The notes: generated from the letters alone by a model not told the origin. A DNA stretch of 64,000 bases from Chryseobacterium sp. H1D6B (GCF_029892445.1 NZ_JARXVJ010000001.1:620001-684000), one strand, 5' to 3'. Shown: positions 26,417 through 35,592, counted from the first letter of the stretch. Numbers and translations: made by a program.

Positions 26417-26626
26417 TTAAAACTTAGTAATTGGAGTAAAGCACTCCATATTAACAAGGACGCATTTCTTGCAGGGTCCTTCGAGTGCCCAATAAGCCTC
26501 ACAAGAGTAAGTGTCATTGGGGCCAAAAGCACCTGTCGGACAACCATTACAGTAAGTAGACGGTCCTATTCCAGCTCCATTAACTTGTTCTAAATTTCTT
26601 CTGTTTAATTTTTTCAAATTTTTCAT
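26417..26626 (-). CDS. GG-leader Cys-rich peptide 1
   Basis: 69 aa if started at the ATG at 26626, which aligns with its neighbours; two residues more if from 26632. Leader MKNLKKLNRRNLEQVNGAG, then a mature region with six Cys: CNGCP, SCEAYWALEGPCKKCVLV and MECF. Leaders of this form (MKNLKKL..NL..INGG) precede bacteriocin-like peptides in Chryseobacterium and are cut after the Gly pair by C39-type peptidases. Here the site reads GAG instead of GG. No modification or export gene lies nearby. Likely secreted; function unknown. Confidence 0.8.
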   Translation of the reverse strand: MKNLKKLNRRNLEQVNGAGIGPSTYCNGCPTGAFGPNDTYSCEAYWALEGPCKKCVLVNMECFTPITKF

Positions 26627-26645
26627 AGTCAATAGATTTCTTTTC

Positions 26646-26840
26646 TTATTTCAAAAAGGGAGGATTCTGGCAATCGTAGGCCACGTCCACACAACTTCTG
26701 CACCGTGGAGCTAATGCCTCATATTGATCGCAGGTATTAGAATATTCAGGTCCCGGCCCATAAGTATTGCCTATTGGGCATCCCGAACAATCCATTGAGC
26801 CTTTAATATTTTTCAATTTTGATCTTGATAATTTTTTCAT
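26646..26840 (-). CDS. GG-leader Cys-rich peptide 2
   Basis: 64 aa. Shorter leader MKKLSRSKLKNIKGS with no double Gly. Mature part keeps the six-Cys pattern of peptides 1 and 3: CSGCPIG, NTCDQYEALAPRCRSCVDV and YDC. The spacing of Cys and the GP..., ALxxxC[KR]xCV motif are conserved while the rest varies, as in families under selection for a fixed scaffold. Confidence 0.8.
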   Translation of the reverse strand: MKKLSRSKLKNIKGSMDCSGCPIGNTYGPGPEYSNTCDQYEALAPRCRSCVDVAYDCQNPPFLK

Positions 26841-26874
26841 ATTAATTTACTTTATTGATTGATAAATATTTAAT

Positions 26875-27081
26875 CTAGGAAATAAAAACAAAACAGTCTG
26901 TACTCACAAGCACACAATTTCTGCAGGTCTCTGGGAGATTCCAATACGACTCACAAGTGTTACTAATGTCGCCAGGCCCAAAAGCTTCTGTAGGACATCC
27001 ATTACAGTGTGAAATTGGTTTTACCCCTGATCCATTAATCTGCTCTAGATTTTTTCTGTTTAATTTTTTTAAGTTTTTCAT
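26875..27081 (-). CDS. GG-leader Cys-rich peptide 3
   Basis: 68 aa. Leader MKNLKKLNRKNLEQINGSG, then CNGCPTEAFGPGD, NTCESYWNLPETCRNCVLV and TDCF. Closest to peptide 1 in both protein and DNA, so the two probably arose by recent tandem duplication. Confidence 0.82.
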   Translation of the reverse strand: MKNLKKLNRKNLEQINGSGVKPISHCNGCPTEAFGPGDISNTCESYWNLPETCRNCVLVSTDCFVFIS

Positions 27082-27114
27082 ATTGGTTTAGTTTATAATA
27101 TAACATTTGATTGA

Positions 27115-27306
27115 TTAAGGATTAATATCCGGACAGCCGAGTGGACTTTGTGGATCATAAAAGTAGAGACAAACTCTACGGCCTTTTAAATCCGTACATA
27201 CTGCACATCCTGTAGGCCCGCAATCCAGATCCACTACACATTCGTTTACTCCTCCTCCATTAATTGATTTTAAATTTCCTCTGTTTAATTTTTGTAAATT
27301 TTTCAT
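27115..27306 (-). CDS. GG-leader Cys-rich peptide 4 (divergent core)
   Basis: 63 aa. Leader MKNLQKLNRGNLKSINGGG with an intact Gly pair, but a different core: NECVVDLDCGPTGCAVCTD, RRVCLYF and PLGCPDINP. Six Cys with different spacing. The leader is conserved while the core has been replaced, which is what is seen in bacteriocin-like families. Confidence 0.8.
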   Translation of the reverse strand: MKNLQKLNRGNLKSINGGGVNECVVDLDCGPTGCAVCTDLKGRRVCLYFYDPQSPLGCPDINP

Positions 27307-27356
27307 AATAATCGATTATTTTGAGTTTTTGATCTAATTTTGAAGAAGCTCCTTAT

Positions 27357-27542
27357 TTATTGAGGAAAACAATCCATACTCACTAATACACGACTTTTAC
27401 AGCATGCAGGTAATGCATTAAAAGCGTCACAAGATCTTGGCAGTCCAGGCCCATAAGGTCCTGGAGGACAATTTTGGTTACAGGTATCACCTCCGTTAAT
27501 TGTTTTTAAATTCTCTCTGTTTAATTTTTTTAGATTTTTCAT
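27357..27542 (-). CDS. GG-leader Cys-rich peptide 5, preceded by AGTTT repeat
   Basis: 61 aa. Leader MKNLKKLNRENLKTINGG, then DTCNQNCPPGPYGPG, RSCDAFNALPACCKSRVLV and MDCFPQ. Same family as 1-3, but the CxxC pair is changed to CC. First gene of the five-peptide operon; the ATG (27540-27542) lies 13 bases from an eight-copy pentanucleotide repeat, so its expression may vary with repeat number. Confidence 0.82.
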   Translation of the reverse strand: MKNLKKLNRENLKTINGGDTCNQNCPPGPYGPGLPRSCDAFNALPACCKSRVLVSMDCFPQ

Positions 27543-27550
27543 AATAATTT

Positions 27551-27595
<45 letters not shown>

Positions 27596-27652
27596 ATAAA
27601 TATAACAAATATCTTTATTCAAAATGAAAATTAATCACAATTAAAAGAATTA

Positions 27653-27690
27653 AATAAGAAAAGCAGTGCAAAAACACTACTTTTCTTATT
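27653..27690 (-). terminator. terminator of peptide 6 unit
   Basis: Long stem AATAAGAAAAG-AGTG / CACT-CTTTTCTTATT with one unpaired base on each side, followed by a T-rich run on the minus strand. Separates the peptide 6 unit from the operon of peptides 1-5. Confidence 0.8.
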
Positions 27691-27758
27691 TAATTATAAG
27701 CCGGCCCATACTGGATTTACAGCAGAAAATTTCTGACAGATGGATCTAAGAATGTCCA

Positions 27759-27932
27759 CTACAGCATTGGCTGATAACACATACCTCCCCCCGGACTACG
27801 CCAGCATCCCCAGGCACCATTTTTCTGATAACAAACAAGGGCTGCACCGCCACAGGTTTCTATTTGAAATGGAGTAAATCCACCATTTATACTTTTCTGT
27901 TCTTCTCTTGAAAGTTTTTTACTATTTTTCAT
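27759..27932 (-). CDS. GG-leader Cys-rich peptide 6 (four Cys)
   Basis: 57 aa from the ATG at 27932, chosen because it aligns with the other leaders (MKNSKKLSREEQKSINGG); the longer reading to 27965 adds no conserved residues. Core has four Cys: IETCGGAALVCYQKNGAWGC and GGGMCYQ. Different from peptides 1-5 and transcribed as a separate unit with its own terminator. Confidence 0.78.
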   Translation of the reverse strand: MKNSKKLSREEQKSINGGFTPFQIETCGGAALVCYQKNGAWGCWRSPGGGMCYQPML

Positions 27933-28185
27933 ATTACTATTGGTTTTAATTCTTCCTACTCGCAAGCTTTTCGGATACCGCTTATTTTACAATTTGACAT
28001 TCAAAAATGAGACTCATAAATGATAAAACAAAATCAAACTTAGCAGGTGTATAGAATCAGCAAGTAAGTGTAACGCTTTATTCAATTTTCATCTTTTGTC
28101 ATAAGAGGGAACAGATGATGTATTCTGAAAAAGATGTTTTCACAAGCATTCTATCAACGTGTACAACTGTATCTAGCACAGGAAT

Positions 28186-28205
28186 TAGGGATGTTCCCTA
28201 TTTTT
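28186..28205 (+). terminator. orphan terminator hairpin
   Basis: TAGGGA-TGT-TCCCTA followed by TTTTT on the plus strand. No plus-strand gene ends here; the nearest is far upstream. It could end an unseen small RNA starting after 27966, or be fortuitous. Confidence 0.5.
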
Positions 28206-28243
28206 AGAGTTCAAATAAATTCTCTTAAAATTGCAATAAATCA

Positions 28244-28272
28244 TTGATTTACTAAAATAATTGATACATTTG
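28244..28272 (+). promoter_or_regulatory. promoter of the threonine operon
   Basis: TTG at 28244-28246 and TACATTTG at 28265-28272, spacing 18, match the Bacteroidetes -33/-7 pattern. Transcription would start a few bases before the leader ATG at 28284. Confidence 0.55.
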
Positions 28273-28283
28273 TTCTATTAAAG

Positions 28284-28391
28284 ATGCATTTAATACAAAA
28301 CATATCTAAAAGTTTTATTCCGGGAATTCTTATTCCGGAAGCGTCTTTGTCTATCACAATTATTTCTGCAGTTACAACTATTACCCCATAA
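28284..28391 (+). CDS. threonine operon leader peptide (35 aa)
   Basis: ATG to TAA, 35 codons. The last 12 residues are ITIISAVTTITP: four Ile and four Thr. Such runs are the hallmark of leader peptides for ribosome-mediated attenuation; the E. coli thrL peptide is likewise a run of Thr and Ile. It ends 94 bases before thrA, and a GC-rich hairpin overlaps its stop codon. Too short for ordinary gene finders. Confidence 0.75.
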   Translation: MHLIQNISKSFIPGILIPEASLSITIISAVTTITP

Positions 28392-28406
28392 GCGGGGTTC
28401 ATTTTT
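28383..28406 (+). terminator. attenuator hairpin of the threonine operon
   Basis: ACCCC (28383-28387) pairs with GGGGT (28394-28398) with a 6-nt loop that contains the leader stop codon, followed by TCATTTTT. A further hairpin, CTCTT/AAGAG, lies at about 28432-28446. A second pairing TTCCGG/CCGGAA within the leader frame (about 28318-28340) could act as pause or alternative structure. The switch itself is inferred. Confidence 0.5.
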
Positions 28407-28484
28407 ACATATCACCCAGTTACCGGCTGCTCTTTTCATAAGAGTAGAAAAAAGTCATTGTAAAAAATTTAAAAACACATACTT

Positions 28485-30932
28485 ATGAAAGTTTTGAAAT
28501 TTGGAGGCAGCTCAGTAGCAGATGCCCAAAATATTCTTTTAGTTGAAAACATTATAAAAAAGGAATCCATAAAAAATAAAATAATAGTAGTTGTTTCTGC
28601 ATTATCAGGTGTTACAGACCAATTGATACAAGCTGCAGAATCAGCTTCAAAAAAAGAGGAAAATTATCAGTTGATCATTCAAGGGATTGAAGAAAAGCAT
28701 TTAACAGCCGTTAAAAATTTAATTCCTATTTCCAGACAAAGTTCTTGGCTGAGCTTCATTAAAAAACATTTCAATGACATTGAGGACATCTGCAGCGGGA
28801 TTTTTGTTTTAGGCGAATTTACAGACCGGATCAAAGACAAAATTACATCTTACGGAGAATTCCTTTCTTCAAACATTATTGCAACAAGACTAGATTTTGA
28901 AGGGCTAGATGCTGTCTGGATGAATACTGCAGATTATATCAGAACCAATAGTAATTTCACAGATGCTAAAGTCGATTTTGAAACCACTGAAAAAAAACTG
29001 AAGAAGTATTTTGAAGAAAATCAGCATCAGATTGTTCTGGTACCAGGATTTATTGCGAATGATGAAAAGGGAAACACCACGACTTTAGGAAGAGGAGGTT
29101 CAGATTATACAGCTTCTATTATTGCTTCTGCTGTTGATGCACAAGAATTACAGATATGGACAGACGTTGACGGAATGATGACTGCAGATCCCAGATTGGT
29201 TTCCAATGCTAAAGTTATTAGTGAAATTTCTTATCAAGAAGCAATGGAACTTTCTCATTTTGGGGCGAAAGTACTTTATCCGCCTACAATTCAGCCGGTA
29301 ATGGCAAAAAACATCAATCTATGGATCAAAAATACATTCAATCCTGAAGTTCCGGGAACTTTAATCTCTCAAAATATAAATTCTTCAAAAAATAAAGATG
29401 AGACAGCAGCCGGCATTTCCAGTATGAGCAGTATTGCTCTTCTTACGCTGGAAGGAAGCGGTATGGTAGGAATTCCTGGAACTTCTGCAAAATTGTTTGC
29501 CTGTTTAAGTATTGAGAAAATAAACATCATCCTTATCACCCAAAGTTCATCCGAGCATTCCATTACTATTGCAGTTAATGAAAAAGAAGTATCCCGTGCT
29601 GAAAGTGCTATTAATAAAGCTTTCAGTGATGATTTAAAACTTAAAAGAATAGAACCAGTAAAAGTGGAAACTCATCTTTCAATCGTGGCTCTTATAGGGG
29701 AGAATATGAAAAGCAGAAGCGGGGTCTGTGCAAAAATGTTTGGTGCTTTAGGAAATAACGGTATCAATATCAGGGCGATCGCACAAGGGTCTTCAGAAAA
29801 AAACATCAGTACCATCATTTCAAAAAAAGATACAAAAAAAGCGGTTAATGTGCTCCATGAAGAATTTTTTGAATCCGAAATCAAGCAGATCCATCTCTAC
29901 ATCTGTGGAACTGGAAACGTGGGTTCCAAACTGATCCAGCAGATCTACAGCCAGAATACATATCTCAAAGAAAATCTATCGATTAATCTTAGAATTGCCG
30001 GAATTTCTAACAGCAGAAAAATGGTATTTTCAAATGAAGGGCTTCCAGAAAAAAACTATGAAGAATTACTTAAAAACGGAGAAGATTCCTCAGCTCAAAA
30101 GTTTGCAGAAGAAATTATCAATCGAAACTTAAGGAATTCTGTTTTTGCAGATGTTACTGCCAGCGCGGCCATAGTGGAAATTTATGAGAGCCTGTTGCAG
30201 AAAAGCATAAGCATTATTGCGTGTAACAAAATTGCAGCAGCCTCAGAGTTTCAAAAATATAAAAGATTTAAAAATCTGGCTAAAAACCACAACTGTAATT
30301 ATTTCTTTGAAACTAATGTAGGTGCAGGCCTTCCCATTATAGGAACAATTAATGATTTAATAAGAAGTGGCGATAAAATAACTTCGATGCAGGCAGTTTT
30401 AAGCGGAACCCTGAATTTTATATTTAATAAGTACGACGGAAGCAGAAAATTCTCTGAAATAGTGGCACAGGCGCAAAAAGAAGGATATACTGAGCCTGAT
30501 CCCAGACTGGATTTAGCAGGAACTGATGCAGCCCGTAAAATTTTAATTCTGGCCCGTGAAGCTGGATATTTTCTGCAGCTTGAAGAGATAGAAAACATCT
30601 GTTTTCTTCCTGAAGAATGTATGAGAGGAAATGTTGAAAACTTTTATCAGTCTCTTGACCATTATGAATCCCATTTTAAGAACTTACTGGACGAAGCAAA
30701 AAACACCGGAAAGATCTTAAAATATATTGCGGAATTTAAAGAAGGAAAAGCTAAAGTAGGATTACAGCATATTGCTCCGGAAAGCGATCTATACCACCTT
30801 TACGGAAAAGACAATATTGTCATTTTTAAAACTTTAAGATATTCTGAACAGCCTTTAATTGTAAAAGGTGCTGGTGCTGGTGCCGAAGTTACTGCAAGCG
30901 GTGTTTTTGCAGACATTGTACGCTCAGTTTAA
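28485..30932 (+). CDS. thrA: bifunctional aspartate kinase / homoserine dehydrogenase
   Basis: 815 aa. Aspartokinase domain at residues 1-290 (MKVLKFGGSSVADAQNI, TTLGRGGSDYTASIIA), two ACT domains to about 460, then homoserine dehydrogenase from IYICGTGNVGSK (NAD(P) site) to the end, with the catalytic region GTLNFIF and DLAGTDAARK. It makes the first and third steps of threonine synthesis and is usually feedback-inhibited by threonine through the ACT domains. First gene of thrA-thrB-thrC. Confidence 0.97.
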   Translation: MKVLKFGGSSVADAQNILLVENIIKKESIKNKIIVVVSALSGVTDQLIQAAESASKKEENYQLIIQGIEEKHLTAVKNLIPISRQSSWLSFIKKHFNDIEDICSGIFVLGEFTDRIKDKITSYGEFLSSNIIATRLDFEGLDAVWMNTADYIRTNSNFTDAKVDFETTEKKLKKYFEENQHQIVLVPGFIANDEKGNTTTLGRGGSDYTASIIASAVDAQELQIWTDVDGMMTADPRLVSNAKVISEISYQEAMELSHFGAKVLYPPTIQPVMAKNINLWIKNTFNPEVPGTLISQNINSSKNKDETAAGISSMSSIALLTLEGSGMVGIPGTSAKLFACLSIEKINIILITQSSSEHSITIAVNEKEVSRAESAINKAFSDDLKLKRIEPVKVETHLSIVALIGENMKSRSGVCAKMFGALGNNGINIRAIAQGSSEKNISTIISKKDTKKAVNVLHEEFFESEIKQIHLYICGTGNVGSKLIQQIYSQNTYLKENLSINLRIAGISNSRKMVFSNEGLPEKNYEELLKNGEDSSAQKFAEEIINRNLRNSVFADVTASAAIVEIYESLLQKSISIIACNKIAAASEFQKYKRFKNLAKNHNCNYFFETNVGAGLPIIGTINDLIRSGDKITSMQAVLSGTLNFIFNKYDGSRKFSEIVAQAQKEGYTEPDPRLDLAGTDAARKILILAREAGYFLQLEEIENICFLPEECMRGNVENFYQSLDHYESHFKNLLDEAKNTGKILKYIAEFKEGKAKVGLQHIAPESDLYHLYGKDNIVIFKTLRYSEQPLIVKGAGAGAEVTASGVFADIVRSV

Positions 30933-30956
30933 AAAATAGTACTAAAAGCAAACAAT

Positions 30957-31874
30957 ATGAAAAAAATAAAAATTCAGGCTCCCGCAACCGTCGCAAATTT
31001 AGTCTGCGGTTTCGATATATTAGGAATGGCAATTAACAATCCTTATGATGACATGGAAATACAGCTTCTGGAAACACCGGAAATTATTATTAAACATACA
31101 GATGGATTTGGCCTCCCGGAAAAAGCTTTAGAAAATGTGGCCGGAATAGTACTTTTAAAAATTCAGGAAGATCTTAATTTGAAAAATGGCTTTGAAGTCA
31201 TTATTCATAAAAATATAAAACCGGGGAGCGGGTTGGGTTCCAGTGCGGCCAGCGCTGCGGGTGCCGCTTTTGGAGCCAATGCACTGCTGGGAAATATTTT
31301 ATCTAAAGAAGAGCTGGTGCATTTTGCAATGTATGGTGAGGAACTGGCTTCTGGTGTGCGCCATGCGGACAATATCGCTCCTTGTCTTTTTGGGGGAATC
31401 ACATTGGTAAAATCTTCAAATCCAGTTGATATCATTCCGTTAAATCCACTGGATCTTTTTGTTACGGCAGTTCATCCTCAGGTTGAGGTGAAAACCTCTG
31501 ACGCAAGACAAATTCTGAAAAAAAACATTCAGATGAAAGACGCAGTAACTCAGTGGGGAAATATTGCAGGTCTGGTAGCCGGAATTATGAAAAATGACCA
31601 TGCACTGATCGGAAGAACACTTCATGATGTGATCGTAGAGCCTGTACGCAGTATCTTGATTCCTAAATTTGATGAAATAAAATCAAAAAGTATGGAAGCC
31701 GGAGCATTAGGCGGCGGTATTTCCGGTTCAGGACCCTCCATTTTTATGTTAAGTGAAACTCAGGAAATTTCCGAAAAAATTGCGGCACTGATGAAATCAA
31801 CGTATCAAGAGATCAGTGTCGAAAATCTTGTATACATTTCCAAAATCAATAACACAGGGATTAAAATCGTATAA
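30957..31874 (+). CDS. thrB: homoserine kinase
   Basis: 305 aa GHMP-kinase. ATP-binding PGSGLGSSAASAAGAAFG near residue 90, N-terminal ATVANLVCGFDILGMA, and C-terminal GGGISGSGPSIFML. Phosphorylates homoserine for threonine synthase. 24 bp after thrA. Confidence 0.97.
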   Translation: MKKIKIQAPATVANLVCGFDILGMAINNPYDDMEIQLLETPEIIIKHTDGFGLPEKALENVAGIVLLKIQEDLNLKNGFEVIIHKNIKPGSGLGSSAASAAGAAFGANALLGNILSKEELVHFAMYGEELASGVRHADNIAPCLFGGITLVKSSNPVDIIPLNPLDLFVTAVHPQVEVKTSDARQILKKNIQMKDAVTQWGNIAGLVAGIMKNDHALIGRTLHDVIVEPVRSILIPKFDEIKSKSMEAGALGGGISGSGPSIFMLSETQEISEKIAALMKSTYQEISVENLVYISKINNTGIKIV

Positions 31875-31940
31875 AAGTCAGTCAATTATTTGATGGAGAA
31901 CTCTTTTAAGTTTCCATTATTCAACACATAAACACGCATC

Positions 31941-33248
31941 ATGAATTATTATAATTTAAAAGACAAAAAAGAGCTGGTCAATTTTAAAGAAGCTGCTGTA
32001 AAAGGACAAGGGAAAGATAAAGGCTTGTTCTTCCCTGAAACTATTCCTCAGTTTGAAGAAAATTTTATTCAAAATATCAATCAGTTTTCAGATGAAGAAA
32101 TTTCTTATCAATGTATGAAAGATTTTATTGGAGATGAGATTCCTGAAAAAACCGCAAGGAAAATCGCTGCAGAAACAATAAGTTTTGATATTCCATTGAA
32201 AAAAATCAATGATAAAATTTATATTCTTGAATTATTTCACGGCCCTACATTGGCATTTAAAGATATCGGTGCAAGATTTATGAGCCGTACCCTCTCCTAT
32301 TTTTTAAAAAATGAAAATAGAAAAGTAACCGTTTTAGCGGCAACTTCCGGAGATACCGGAGGAGCTGTTGCTAATGGCTTTTTGAATGCTCCGGGAATCA
32401 ATGTAGTCATCCTTTATCCTAAAAACAGAGTAAGCGCAGTTCAGGAAAAACAGCTGACAGCACTTGGCGGAAATATTGCAGCTTTGGAAGTGGACGGCAG
32501 TTTTGATGACTGTCAAAATTTAGTAAAACTGGCATTTTCAGATGAAGAATTAAATTCCAAAGTCTTTTTAACTTCAGCGAATTCTATTAATGCAGCAAGG
32601 TGGCTTCCCCAGCAGATCTATTATTTGCTGGCGTTAAAACAATGGCAAAAACTTGAAAAAGAAAATCCGGTAATCTGTGTTCCGAGTGGAAATTTCGGGA
32701 ATATCTGTGCTGGGCTTCTAGCCCATTTCCGAGGACTTCCAGCTGCACATTTTATAGCTGCATGTAATACAAATGACTTCTTTCCAAATTATATTAAAAC
32801 TCAAAAAGCCGAACCTAAAGAAACAACCTCCACCCTTTCCAACGCGATGGATGTAGGAAATCCCAGTAATTTTGTAAGAATGCTGGAACTTTTTCACCAC
32901 CAATTTGATGATCTTCAAAAGAAGGTTTCTGCCTATACTATAAATGATGAAAAAACGGTGAAAACCATTACAGAAGTTTATGAAAAATACAATTATATAC
33001 TGGATCCGCATGGAGCTGTAGCCTTTGCTTCTCTTGAAGAATATTTAAAAGAAAAACCAGATAAAAAAGGATTTTTTTTGGGAACCGCCCATCCTGTAAA
33101 GTTTCCAGAGACGGTAGAAAAAGCTATCCATTCTACAATCGAGATCCCGGAATCATTAGATGAATTAATGAGTGCAGAGAAAAAAACAACGGAAATTAAT
33201 CCTGATTTTGAAGAATTAAAACGATTTTTGCTGAATCAAATTATTTAA
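31941..33248 (+). CDS. thrC: threonine synthase
   Basis: 435 aa PLP enzyme. The PLP lysine is in LFHGPTLAFKDIGARF, followed by the phosphate-binding AATSGDTGGAVANGF and CVPSGNFGNICAG. Converts O-phosphohomoserine to threonine. Third gene of the operon; folB follows by four bases. Confidence 0.97.
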   Translation: MNYYNLKDKKELVNFKEAAVKGQGKDKGLFFPETIPQFEENFIQNINQFSDEEISYQCMKDFIGDEIPEKTARKIAAETISFDIPLKKINDKIYILELFHGPTLAFKDIGARFMSRTLSYFLKNENRKVTVLAATSGDTGGAVANGFLNAPGINVVILYPKNRVSAVQEKQLTALGGNIAALEVDGSFDDCQNLVKLAFSDEELNSKVFLTSANSINAARWLPQQIYYLLALKQWQKLEKENPVICVPSGNFGNICAGLLAHFRGLPAAHFIAACNTNDFFPNYIKTQKAEPKETTSTLSNAMDVGNPSNFVRMLELFHHQFDDLQKKVSAYTINDEKTVKTITEVYEKYNYILDPHGAVAFASLEEYLKEKPDKKGFFLGTAHPVKFPETVEKAIHSTIEIPESLDELMSAEKKTTEINPDFEELKRFLLNQII

Positions 33249-33251
33249 AGA

Positions 33252-33623
33252 ATGAACTCAAAAATCTTTTTAGAAGATGTAAAAATATATGCGTATCATG
33301 GTGTTCTTCCTGAAGAGAATACCATTGGTACTTATTACATTGTAAACGTAGAACTGCATACTGATTTATGGAAAGCATCCGAATCAGATGATTTGAATGA
33401 CACCATAAGCTATGCTGATATTAACGATATCCTTCATCAGGAGATGAAAATTAAATCTAAACTTTTAGAACATGCGGCAGGAAGAATGATTTCTAAAATT
33501 CATAACAGCTTTCCTCAGATATCTTATATTAAATTAAAAATCACCAAAACAAGTCCTCCGATGACAGGAGAAATGACAGGAGCGAGTATAGAATTAGAAA
33601 AGAGCTTTTCTTCAAATAATTAA
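33252..33623 (+). CDS. folB: dihydroneopterin aldolase
   Basis: 123 aa, family length. Motif YAYHGVLPEENTIGTYYIVNVEL with the conserved HG and EN, and LLEHAAGRMI. Makes hydroxymethyl-dihydropterin in folate synthesis. Only four bases behind thrC, so probably translated from the thr transcript. Confidence 0.93.
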   Translation: MNSKIFLEDVKIYAYHGVLPEENTIGTYYIVNVELHTDLWKASESDDLNDTISYADINDILHQEMKIKSKLLEHAAGRMISKIHNSFPQISYIKLKITKTSPPMTGEMTGASIELEKSFSSNN

Positions 33624-33663
33624 AAATATTCTTATTTTCGTTATCTGAAAAACATAAAAAACA

Positions 33664-35028
33664 TTGAAATTCACCAAATTATTATTTTTATTTCTGTGCA
33701 TTACCATTTTTGGACAGAATACCGCTGACAACCAATTACTGGCTTACAATTTTCCAAAGATAAAATCCAGCATTACAATGCCGGTAACGATTCCTCTTTC
33801 GGAAATCAGCAACATGATTAATTCTTCTGTAAAAGAACTGATTTTTCAGGATGATTCTTATACAGATAATAACAACGACCAGTTTAAAGTAAAGGTATGG
33901 AAAACCAGACCTATCCGTTTAGTAGGCGGAACCAACCAGAATCTTTTAATTGAAGTCCCCTTAAAAATCTGGGCAGAAAAAGGAATCGGAACTTTAGGAG
34001 TCTATACTTATCAGAATACGACTTTTGAGACTGTTATGTATTTTAATTCTTCTGTGAGTTTTAAAAATAACTGGACCATTGTCACGAATACACAGCCGAT
34101 GGGTTTTAAATGGGTTACAAAACCGGTATTGGATTATGGAAAAATACAAATCCCAATCACTTCACTAGTCGAAAAAAGCTTAAAAGAACAGCAGGGAAAA
34201 TTTTGTAAAACCATGGACCAGCAGATGGCGTCCCAACTGAACTTCCAGCAGTATGCTGTCATGGCGTGGAATATTTTCTCACAGCCCTTTAATATTTCTG
34301 AAGAATATAATACCTGGCTGAAAGTGACACCGGTAAATGTAAATATCACTCCTTTGAAATTTTACGGCAATCAGATCGCTGCTAATATTGGAATTGATGT
34401 ATATTCTGAAACCTTTACAGGAAGCAGGCCCGAGTCTTCACAACCAATAAAAACGGCAGCTAATTTTAATTTCATTCCTATCCTTCCCGATAAATTTTCA
34501 CTTCAGACTACCGCGAATATTCCATTTTCTGAAGCAACAAATATCGCAAGGAGAATGTTTTTAGATAAAGAGTTTGACATTAGAAGTTCTAAAGTAAAGA
34601 TCACCGACATCAAAGTATACGGTGTTGAAAACAGAATCATGATCGAAGCAGAAACTGATGGATACGTAAAAGGAACAGCTCTCATATCTGGAATTCCTGT
34701 TTATGATGAAACCAAAAGGAAAATTGTTTTATCTGACACTAAATTCAAACTTAAAACTTCCAATATTTTACAAAAAGCGGCAACTCTTCTATTTCAAGGA
34801 AAAATTGTAAAAATGATTCAAGAGGAATACGGAATCCCAACTCAGGAATTAGAAGAAACCTCTAAAAAAAGTATAGAAGAAACCTTCAATAAAGAATATT
34901 ATAAGGGTTTAAAAATGAACGGAAAGGTTTTCAACCTAAAACCGGCTAATATTCTTTTAACTCCTTCGGGGATCACTGCTGTGATTGACACTAACGCTAA
35001 TTTAAAACTAATAGTCAACGGACTTTAA
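33664..35028 (+). CDS. DUF4403 family protein
   Basis: 454 aa. Start is a TTG; it is preferred because the next ATG (residue 39) would remove the signal peptide KFTKLLFLFLCITIFGQ. Two repeats of an SMP/BPI-like pattern (PVTIPLSEISNMINSSV and LPDKFSLQTTANIPFSEATNIARRM) support DUF4403, secreted or periplasmic proteins of unknown function. Followed 19 bp later by an RDD protein gene. Confidence 0.75.
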   Translation: MKFTKLLFLFLCITIFGQNTADNQLLAYNFPKIKSSITMPVTIPLSEISNMINSSVKELIFQDDSYTDNNNDQFKVKVWKTRPIRLVGGTNQNLLIEVPLKIWAEKGIGTLGVYTYQNTTFETVMYFNSSVSFKNNWTIVTNTQPMGFKWVTKPVLDYGKIQIPITSLVEKSLKEQQGKFCKTMDQQMASQLNFQQYAVMAWNIFSQPFNISEEYNTWLKVTPVNVNITPLKFYGNQIAANIGIDVYSETFTGSRPESSQPIKTAANFNFIPILPDKFSLQTTANIPFSEATNIARRMFLDKEFDIRSSKVKITDIKVYGVENRIMIEAETDGYVKGTALISGIPVYDETKRKIVLSDTKFKLKTSNILQKAATLLFQGKIVKMIQEEYGIPTQELEETSKKSIEETFNKEYYKGLKMNGKVFNLKPANILLTPSGITAVIDTNANLKLIVNGL

Positions 35029-35047
35029 TAAAAACTAAACTTTAACC

Positions 35048-35557
35048 ATGAGAAGAATTTTAAAAATTGTAGAAAGCAATAAAGCTTCCTTAGGAATTAG
35101 ATTTGCCAATCTGATAATAGATCGAATTGTAGTATATGTATTATTTTTTCTTTTCGGAACCTTTGCAGTAGCAGCTTACCAATTACTAAATATTGATTTT
35201 TTTCTAAATATTGCCGATCAGCTTTCTCAATTAAGCAAAATTATGGATATAATAATAACATCAATGGTTTACTTTCTATATGTTTTTCTGATGGAATATT
35301 TTACAAAAGGAAGAACAGTGGGAAAATATATCACCGGAACTAAAGTTATCAGCACTGAAGGAACATTTCCAACATTACAGGAATTTTTTATTAGAAATAT
35401 TTCCAGATTTGTTCCTTTCGATGCACTTTCATTTTTTGGAGGAAATGGATGGCATGACAGCTGGAGTGACACCAGAGTAATTAATGTAAAAAATTATAAT
35501 GCAGAAATGGCTGCAAAAGACGATATCAACAGTATCGGCGTAAAAGAAATTGCCTAA
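35048..35557 (+). CDS. RDD family membrane protein
   Basis: 169 aa. RDD domain: GIRFANLIIDRIVVYVLFF, a second membrane segment and YVFLMEYFTKGRTVGKYITGTKVIS, then PFDALSFF. Three membrane-spanning segments. Function of the family is unsettled; some members affect ion tolerance. Confidence 0.88.
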   Translation: MRRILKIVESNKASLGIRFANLIIDRIVVYVLFFLFGTFAVAAYQLLNIDFFLNIADQLSQLSKIMDIIITSMVYFLYVFLMEYFTKGRTVGKYITGTKVISTEGTFPTLQEFFIRNISRFVPFDALSFFGGNGWHDSWSDTRVINVKNYNAEMAAKDDINSIGVKEIA

Positions 35558-35584
35558 AAATTTTTTTTGAATCAGATTTTTTTC

Positions 35585-35592
35585 TATATTTG
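35585..35592 (+). promoter_or_regulatory. -7 promoter box for tRNA-Cys
   Basis: TATATTTG, 14 bases before the tRNA; TTTG at 35566-35569 may be the -33 box though the gap is short. Confidence 0.5.

Noticed and set aside
28420-28450. CTCTT/AAGAG hairpin as the main thr terminator
   Set aside because: It is weak and followed by an A-run, not T; the ACCCC/GGGGT hairpin is the better candidate.
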